A stretch of 36,175 nucleotides of DNA from Cryoendolithus antarcticus. Its lineage: Eukaryota > Ascomycota > Dothideomycetes > Cladosporiales > Cladosporiaceae. Made by a program: the position numbers and the translations under genes. This document shows, in pieces, positions 29,461 through 36,175 of the stretch. The DNA lies in the NCBI GenBank assembly GCA_002077065.1, contig NAJO01000102.1, positions 1 through 36,175 of the forward strand. The letters run 5' to 3'. The notes under the pieces are model-generated. The model was not told the DNA's origin. It ran no database searches and saw nothing but the letters and a program-made list of their open reading frames with translations. Each line of letters opens with the position of its first letter. Within the stretch, counting starts at the first letter, position 1.

Positions 29461-31770
29461 ATGCGCTTCGCCGAGCTGCCCGAGGAGTTAGTCTCCAACA
29501 TATCCTGCAGACTCGGCATCGACGACGTACGATCGCTTCGTCTATCATCCAAAACGATCGAAGAGAAATGCTTCCACGAGTTTGCGACAGAATGGTTCTC
29601 CTCGAAGGCCGTCCACTTCACTACCGACAGCCTTGGCGTCCTTGTCGACATATCACTCTCTAAACGGCTGGCCAAGTATGTCAAAGACGTCCGCATCCTC
29701 ACGACCATGTTCTCCGATCACACGCTCAGCTGCCCAAGCGGCGGGCACAATCACTGCAAGACTACGCGGCAAGCCGAAGCGTATCGATTTTACATTCAAG
29801 ATCAGGCTAAGCTCAAGGAGAAAGGGGATGATCGAAGGATGCTCATTGAAGCATTTAGCAATCTTTCATCGTTGAAGACGGTCGGCATGCTTGATGCAGA
29901 CGCGCTACTATCCGCTGAAGTCGACTACCGGGGAAGGTTCAAGGTGCCACGTCTAACAGGTAAGCTTGCATCATGTACACGCGAATGAAAGAAGACGCGG
30001 ACCACTTCAAACATTCGCTTGATCGACACTGCTAGGATAGACTGCACCGCCATAGCAAATGATCTATAGCGCTGCCTGGGAGAGAAGTCGGAGAAGGCTA
30101 CACTTTCACTGACAGCCTAGGCACGTGTATACACTTGCGGTGCAGTCTATATTAGCAGTGCCGATCAAACGAATCTTCGGAGTGGTCCGCTTCTTCTGCC
30201 ATTCGCGTGCGTTTTTCACGGAACCCCTTCAATGCTGATACCACCAACAGGCTTACACCCAGCGCGAGCCCCGGCCCACTGTCACGATCGATCCAACCGT
30301 AACTTCACCTCAAAAGAGTACCGCAAGTGGCTTGTGCACGTGTGGTACAGTCTGTTGCGCTCGCTAGCTGGCGCACGCAACAAAGTGGCAATAAATGAGT
30401 TCCGCACCGACTTCACGTTCGCCAACAACTCACTGGACCACAAGCTTCTCACCTGCAAGCGAGAGACCCTTGCCAAATTCGCGCAAGCCACCAAGACAGC
30501 CTCCCGCTTGCACCTGCAACTTAGGGGATACCAAGAAGGTAGCGGTGATGGCAAGAAGGCAATTGAAGCGATCAAGCGCTTCGCAGACTGCTTCCCGCAA
30601 CTCAGTGATCTGACCCTCAGCTTCGACTTCAGCCCGAACGCCGATGCGCTACTGCGTAAGTTCATGGTCGGCGTCAAGGGCGACTTGTTGACGCACCTTA
30701 GTCTTAAGGAGATATACCTGGACCAGACCTGGCTCGCCAAAATGCTCGTCCGCATGAAGCTTTTGAAAGAGCTGAGGCTCGACGGCATCGATCTACAGAA
30801 GGGTACATGGCCGACAGTACTAAATGTCATCTCTAAGCTCGAGCACCTGGATCACTTGGACCTGATGTACCTGCGGGAGAATGGGCACAAAGCTTTCTTC
30901 CTCAAGCAAAACGTCAACGACGACGCTGAGCACGATCTTGATGGTGACGAGTGGGCAGATTCCCACAATGGCGATGATGAAGACGACAGTGACGAGATGC
31001 CCGATCTGGAGCCTGTCGGCGGAGACGATATACCGGATTTAGAGCCTGCGGAGGGCGGAGCGCCAGCTGGAGCGGGCAAGGAGCCTACGACGCAGGACAT
31101 CACAGACGATCCCGCGACGTGGGGCGAAGATCCGATGCATCTCCTGCCTGCTCGCACACCCGCCGACAAACCCGAACAATCACCCCACGCCTCACTTCCC
31201 AATCACGATGAGCTCGGCGAAGAGCTCCCCGACTACGTCCCTACCGGTAGCGCAGTGGACTACGGTGAATCCGGCTTCTACATCTGCGTTAAGCCTCACG
31301 ACAAGATCATGCGCCATCTGAAAGTCTTCATCCGCGAGTACAATATTGGGGAGCATCAGGATCCGCACGACGACATGGACTTTCCTCTCGCGTTTGGTGG
31401 TGCTGGCCCACCGCCGCCTGGCCTGGCGGCTATGATGGGTCCGGGTGGGCCTGCAGGTTTCCTGGCGAATTTGGCTGGGCTTGGCATGCCGCCTATGCCT
31501 CAAGGAATGCCGCATTTTATGGCTCCGCCGCCGCCTGGATTCATGCCAGGACCGCCGCCGCCTGTTGACAATGGTAGTGATGAGGCTCACTTTGCTGTAC
31601 CTGCGCCTGGCGGTCCGGGGAGTGGAGGTACGGCGAATGGCGTGCCGACGACGGGCGGCGCTACGACTACCCCAGCACAGGCTGATGGTGGCGCTTCAGA
31701 CGCCGGCGAAGCTGATGATGTCTGGGGCGACGAGGAGGAGGACACGGAAGACTGGATGGGCATGGACTGA
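29461..31770 (+). CDS. F-box protein with acidic and proline-rich tail
   Basis: Probable substrate adaptor of an SCF ubiquitin ligase. Exons 29461-29959 and 30251-31770 give 672 residues. The first 45 residues read as an F-box (FAELPEELVSNISCRLGIDD, then VRSLRLSSKTIEEKC), which would bind Skp1. The middle (about 175-300) has Leu-rich stretches such as LLTHLSLKEIYLDQTWLAKM and LEHLDHLDLMYL, suggesting degenerate leucine-rich repeats. An Asp/Glu-rich region follows (about 320-400; PDLEP occurs twice), then a Gly/Pro/Met-rich tail with PPPPG repeats ending in WMGMD. The single intron (291 bp) is five times longer than others in the window and mostly an inverted repeat. The phase across it is exact (ACA G / GC TTA). 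Confidence 0.82.
29960..30250 (+). other. Large hairpin-containing intron of F-box gene
   Basis: GTAAGC at 29960 and CAACAG ending at 30250 bound a 291 bp intron that keeps the frame. Inside it, 29979-30050 is the reverse complement of 30137-30208 at 62 of 72 positions with no gaps, so 230 of 291 bases form a stem-loop. AACAGG occurs at both junctions (29955-29960 and 30246-30251). Without removal, translation stops at TGA 29986-29988. Confidence 0.8.
29979..30208. repeat. 72 bp imperfect inverted repeat, 86 bp loop
   Basis: Left arm 29979-30050 begins ACGCGAATG and ends GACTGCACCGC; right arm 30137-30208 begins GCGGTGCAGTC and ends CATTCGCGT. The arms match ungapped at 62 of 72 positions, with the innermost 14 bases perfect. 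The loop (30051-30136) has no coding character. It is compatible with a non-autonomous inverted-repeat element (MITE-like) or an introner-like element. Confidence 0.88.
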
Positions 31771-32231
31771 GGTCGTCTGGCCGTAGCCGAAGGCATCAGC
31801 AAGCTTGACGAGGGACAGTGGGAACATGACGAGAGGCGTGTAAGAAGATCGCCGTGCTTTGACGCGGCAGATACCCAAGAGGCGCGAACGCTGGTGTACA
31901 TTATGATTAGAAGGTGCCGGAGTGCAGGACAGTAGCTTTGCTGTCTCGTCGGAGCGATCGAGAGACAGGAGTATCGTGGATGGAATCATCGGCATCACGA
32001 GCCTGTTTCCTGCACGTGGAGTATTCGTAGCTAGTATTAATTCATTGGCTTCTCCTCTTCAATCATTGATGAGTGGCTCGAGTTACCTCTCGCGCGCATT
32101 GATAGAGTTGTCGGCGGCGACGGTCCGGCTCGGGCGATCCCGGAAGTCGCGAGTTCCTGGATTGAGCTCAGCGATGGGAAAGTTGAGAGCTCGCGTGAAT
32201 AGCTACCCATACCCCAGCAGCAGGCCACACA
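31771..32231. other. Intergenic, MIC60 promoter side
   Basis: About 460 bp between two forward genes. No other gene, strong TATA box or notable palindrome was found. The MIC60 start is preceded by CACACA, a good A-containing context. Confidence 0.5.
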
Positions 32232-34382
32232 ATGCTGCGAAGTGTCGCCCGTGGAGCGCGAAGCTCACAGCGATGTCTGCAGCACAGCGTGCGGAGCCAA
32301 TGGCAGCCACAGAGACTGTCAGTCGCCAACACAGCGCGGACGTTCGCGGAGAGAAGGGGACCAGACAAGACTGTTCTGCCTGGCAGTCTAAGTGAAAGCA
32401 CAGTCGGCGTGCCTCAGCCTCCCATACTGGATCCAATACCAATCAGTGGCATTCTCAAGACCGACGAGCTCCCGCTCTCCGCCATCCCGCCGATCCCGCC
32501 CACTCCGCAAGAAGCCAATGCCTTTGTTGCGTCGACACCGAAGCCTCTCACATCAACACCACCCATCGGCATAGACGCAGGCAGGCCAGCACCACCTCCA
32601 GCACCAATCACCGCCACGCCTCCTCCTGCAGCATCGCCGCCTCCACCGCCTCCCCCACCACCTCCACCAAAACCCCGCCATCGTTTCCGCAACTTCCTCC
32701 TGTCCCTCGTAGTCCTCTCTGCTCTAGGCTACGGCGGCGGTGTCTTCTACTCTCTCAAAAGCGACAACTTCCACGACTTTTTCACTGAGTATGTGCCCTA
32801 CGGCGAGGACTCAGTAGCCTACTTCGAAGATCGCGAGTTTCGCAAGCGCTTCCCCAGCCACGCTTACGAAGCCAAGAACTACCCGCAGACGCGTGGAGAG
32901 GCAAAAGTGACGATTGGCAAGAATGCTGGACTGAGTGCGAAGGTGGCGGCAGTGGAGAAGGATGCTGGGAGTGATCTGGGGAGTAAGGGGAGGCATTCGA
33001 GTGCTGTAGAAGAGAAGGGAAAGGAGGTCGCGAAGCAGACGCCTAGTGTCGCGACGAAAGAGGAGAAGTCGAATGTAGTGCAGGGCGTGAAGAAGGAGAC
33101 ACCTGCTGCTGCATCGAAGACTGAGGTCAAGCCTGTTGCGCCTGCGCCTGCACCTGCACCTGCGTCACCAGCTTCTGCCACACCCAAGCCTGTTGCTGCG
33201 CTTGTCGACCATATCAATGTGGCAGAGTCGACCGAGCCAGCAGTGCAGCAGGTTGTCAAAGCCATCAACAACATCATCACAGCAGTCAACGCCAGTCCTG
33301 AGGCCAGCAAATTCAGCTCGGTAATCGCCTCCTCCAAGACAGACCTTAGCAACGCAATCGCAGCTATCACAACACTCAAAGAGACAGCCGAACATGAAGC
33401 CACTACCAAGATCGAGACTGCGCACTCTGAGTTCGACACCGCAGCGAAAGAGCTTGTTCGACGACTAGAGCAAGAGATGCGCGAGCAGGAGACTAAGTGG
33501 CGAGAAGAGTACGAATCCGAGCGTGCGGCATTAAGCGATTCCTACCAGAAGAAGCTCGACGCGGAGCTCGACGCAGTGCAGAAAGTTGCCGACGAGAAGC
33601 GAAAGGCTGCATTACTCGAACAGGAGATCGCTCTCCAGAAATCGTTCACAGACTCTGTTCAAAAGTCCATCGAAACCGAACGCGACGGCCGTCTGTCCAA
33701 GATCGACGCCCTCTCAACCTCAGTCGCCGAGCTCGAAGACCTCACATCCCAGTGGAACTCGGTCGTAGACGCAACTCAACAAACGCAACACCTTCAAGTT
33801 GCGCTCGAAGCCATCCGTACCGCAGTGCTGAACTCCGAGCACCCCACGCCATTCACGAATGAACTCATAGCGCTGAAGGAACTCGCGCCTTCGAACCCCT
33901 TGGTCTCGGCGGCGATCTCCGCGATCCCGCCATCAGCTTACCAGAAAGGTGTTCCTTCGCCTGCTCAGCTAATCGACAGATTCAGGCGCGTGGCGACTGA
34001 AGTCCGCAAAGCCTCTCTCCTGCCCGAGGACGCTGGGGTGGCTTCGCACGCCGCTTCCGCAGTGCTGTCAAGACTAATGTTCACCAAGAAGTCCGAGCGC
34101 GGCCTGCCTGAAGGTGACGACGTGGAGAGCACGTTAGCGCGGACTGAGGTGTTACTAGAAGAGGGTGATTTGGAGAGTGCGGCGAGGGAGATGAATGGGT
34201 TGAAGGGGTGGGCTGGGGTGTTGAGTAGGGATTGGGTGGCGGAGATGAGGAGGGTGTTGGAGGTGAGGCAGGCTGTGGATGTGGGTTCCCCCAAATCTCG
34301 TGCACATGTGCGCAACGAACACTGACGAAATTCACAGGTCATTGCTACGGAAGCGAGGCTGCAGAGTCTGCTCGTACAGTAG
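32232..34382 (+). CDS. MIC60: MICOS complex subunit MIC60 (mitofilin)
   Basis: Core subunit of MICOS in the mitochondrial inner membrane, which holds cristae junctions open and contacts the outer membrane. Exons 32232-34280 and 34338-34382 with a 57 bp intron give 697 residues. Order: basic presequence (about 1-38, MLRSVARGARSSQRC); Pro-rich linker with an eleven-proline run; membrane segment at about 154-175 (FLLSLVVLSALGYGGGVFY); Ala/Pro/Lys-rich spacer; coiled coil at about 400-510 (ELVRRLEQEMREQETKWREE); and the mitofilin domain to the end. The tiny last exon supplies VIATEARLQSLLVQ, the family's usual C-terminus; without it the protein would end in unrelated residues. Confidence 0.95.
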
Positions 34383-35383
34383 ATGCAAGCTCTCCCAGTT
34401 CTGCAAAGGCGAGAAGAGGCGGCGTAGTGTAATATACTAGATCAGTGATCGAGTCGTACGGCTTGACATGTACAGCAATTGACAGCAAGTGTTCAAATTA
34501 TACGTCTGCCATTGCCTTGGCCGTGACATCTGCGGTCGTCTATAATAATTTCACGAGACGCGGACATCGACAAAGTCTTCGCTAGCTGCCCAAAAAGTGG
34601 TGATTGCAGGACCGTGAAAGACGCGAGTGAGATACTGCTTGATCAGGTAACAGGGATGAATTGGATCTCTTTCACCTATTGTATATTCACTGTCGAAGCG
34701 CGATGATACTGATTCTACGCTCCTGTACCTAGGCTGCAACTTCTCCATCTCGGTCTGTCTTCTATTCACAACGCTCTACGAGCCCTACGCGGATGATGTG
34801 TACATGTACTATGCCGGGAGGACTTACTACCGTCGGAAGGGCTTTGAAATCGTGCCACAAAGCAGCGAGACGAAAAGAGCGCGCCCATCACCCGAGTCCA
34901 CAGTCTTACTCACATCGCCATCGTGTGCAACATCACCCTGATCAATAGCAGAGAGCTCCCGTTTCCTCGCCGGTTGGACCTGCTATAATTTAGGAAGGAA
35001 CGCGAGTGCAAACAGAGGTAGATTGCCCAGGGATTCAGCAGGAATGACTACGCTATGATATGTAAAACCGCGCTAGTGTAAGCACTCTTGTTGTGGGTGA
35101 GAGTCCTCCTTGTGGTTCTAGCAGCGATGTGCAGTCGCAGTGCAGTATATATGAGCAATGTCGAGAGCATGAATGCCTCGAGAGGTCCGCTCCTTCTGTT
35201 ACTTGCGTGGCGGTCTTCGGATCCATGCGTGCCAAGACTCCAGCTGGCGCCGGATGCAGCCGCCGAACCCACCAAACTGTCGGTTCTGGCACGCTTTGTA
35301 GGTCCTGCAGATGGCCAGTAAGGTTCTCGAAAGTGTGGTCAAGCAAGCAACATGCTACATGGTGAATATCTGTCCGTCCGCCA
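34383..35383. other. Convergent intergenic region
   Basis: About 1 kb between the 3' ends of MIC60 and the last gene. Small open frames overlap on both strands without recognisable motifs. No RNA gene was identified. Confidence 0.5.
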
Positions 35384-36175
35384 CTAGCCAAAATGTGGTA
35401 TATTCGTAGGCCAGGAGGGGGTGATGTATGCATCCCGTGTCAGGTATGCGAGTGAACGAAACATCTCGACGATGATGACAAGCCTTGCTAGCACGTAGAC
35501 AACTGTTGTGACGAGGAAGATCCAGCTTGCCAACTCTACCACGGGCTTCACCTCCACGTGGCGGCGGCGCGAGCGCTTGATCACATCCACAGGCTTCCGG
35601 ATTGAGCCCACATTCATGATGACTTGACAAAGCCAACACATCATGTAAGCGAGCGCAGAGACAAGCGTAGCCACTCGCCAAACAATCCGCTCGGAAGCGG
35701 TCGGGAAGGTCGAGTTCCAAGCGGCAAGGTGGATCGCGCTGAAGACCGCGCTCGCACAAGCTAGAATGAACACCAACAACGAGCCACCCAGGAGTTCGAT
35801 CCCGAGCCATTCTTCCCACGCAGGATTAGTTCCAGTCGCAATCAGAAGCTCTTGAATTTCTTTGTGGTACTGTTTCCGGAGCACCGATGTCAGTTGTTCC
35901 GGGATATGATTATCGCGAAGCGCTATCGTGGTCACTGCCGTAACGCCTTGGGGCTTATGCCAGAAGAGTCCATATGTACAGAATGAGCACACGGTGAAAG
36001 CCAGAGTCGCCACTTCCAGAGGCGACACGGGCAGGTGCTCGATATATCGCGAGATGACTGCGACTACGAAGTAAAGGATCTGCGTCAAGACAATGGACTT
36101 CGTGAACATATCAGTCTTGCTTCGGGCTGCGACTTCGTCCGGGTTGAGTAGCTCGGGCAGCACCAGAGAAGGCGC
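35384..36175 (-). CDS. Polytopic membrane protein, 5' end outside window
   Basis: Open frame from the right edge of the window to TAG at 35384-35386, at least 263 residues, with the N-terminus beyond 36175 (the frame is open to the last base; no ATG is identified). Hydrophobic segments include VLTQILYFVVAVISRYI, LATLAFTVCSFCTYGLFWHK-like sequence, LLGGSLLVFILACASAVFSA, VATLVSALAYMMCWLCQVIM and ASWIFLVTTVVYVLARLVII. The stretch SKTDMFTKSIVLTQILYFVV, then EHLPVSPLEVATLAFT and WHKPQGV, resembles a widespread filamentous-fungal family of uncharacterised membrane proteins with LPLT-LE-AT and WKKP motifs. The function is unknown. Confidence 0.8.
   Translation of the reverse strand, partial: APSLVLPELLNPDEVAARSKTDMFTKSIVLTQILYFVVAVISRYIEHLPVSPLEVATLAFTVCSFCTYGLFWHKPQGVTAVTTIALRDNHIPEQLTSVLRKQYHKEIQELLIATGTNPAWEEWLGIELLGGSLLVFILACASAVFSAIHLAAWNSTFPTASERIVWRVATLVSALAYMMCWLCQVIMNVGSIRKPVDVIKRSRRRHVEVKPVVELASWIFLVTTVVYVLARLVIIVEMFRSLAYLTRDAYITPSWPTNIPHFG

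Overview
The window is the left end of a chromosome from a filamentous ascomycete. Bases 1-99 are a run of the telomeric hexamer CCCTAA, in the orientation expected for a left chromosome end. Short introns (mostly 49-64 bp) with GT..AG ends and CTRAY branch sites, intron-rich genes, and the protein set (SPT5, MIC60, PIG-S/Gpi17, a DCAF6/8-type WD40 protein, GT69) all say fungus. A dothideomycete is my best guess, from general appearance only.

Region 1 (about 100-5880) is a subtelomere saturated with C-to-T changes at CpA (RIP-type). CA and TG are almost absent, TA is in great excess, and CG is kept. It holds tandem repeats (18 bp, 19 bp and about 160 bp periods), palindromes, and at least two dead genes that can still be read if TAG/TAA are treated as mutated Gln/Trp codons. 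The larger (about 1600-4622) has a C-terminal half like an iron/2-oxoglutarate dioxygenase-type fungal family. Similar inverted sequences flank it.

Region 2 (5924-36175) is ordinary euchromatin that starts abruptly within about 50 bp of the RIP zone. In order it carries: a 12-exon MFS vitamin/pantothenate-type transporter (-); a WD40 protein of DCAF6/8 type (-); PIG-S/Gpi17 (+), divergent from the WD40 gene; SPT5 (-), convergent with Gpi17; a single-pass membrane protein of unknown role (+), divergent from SPT5; a membrane-anchored histidine acid phosphatase/phytase (+); a GT69 mannosyltransferase (-); a polytopic membrane protein (+); a beta-lactamase-fold serine hydrolase (+); an F-box protein (+) whose single large intron is mostly a 230 bp inverted repeat; MIC60 (+); and a partial polytopic membrane protein (-) that runs off the right edge.

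The genes do not form a cluster or pathway. They are a mix of housekeeping functions (transcription elongation, GPI anchoring, MICOS, ubiquitin ligase adaptors) and surface or uptake functions (transporter, phosphatase, glycosyltransferase). The unusual material is the RIP-killed subtelomeric element and the hairpin intron. Splice sites were chosen by eye from frame continuity and consensus, without alignment.
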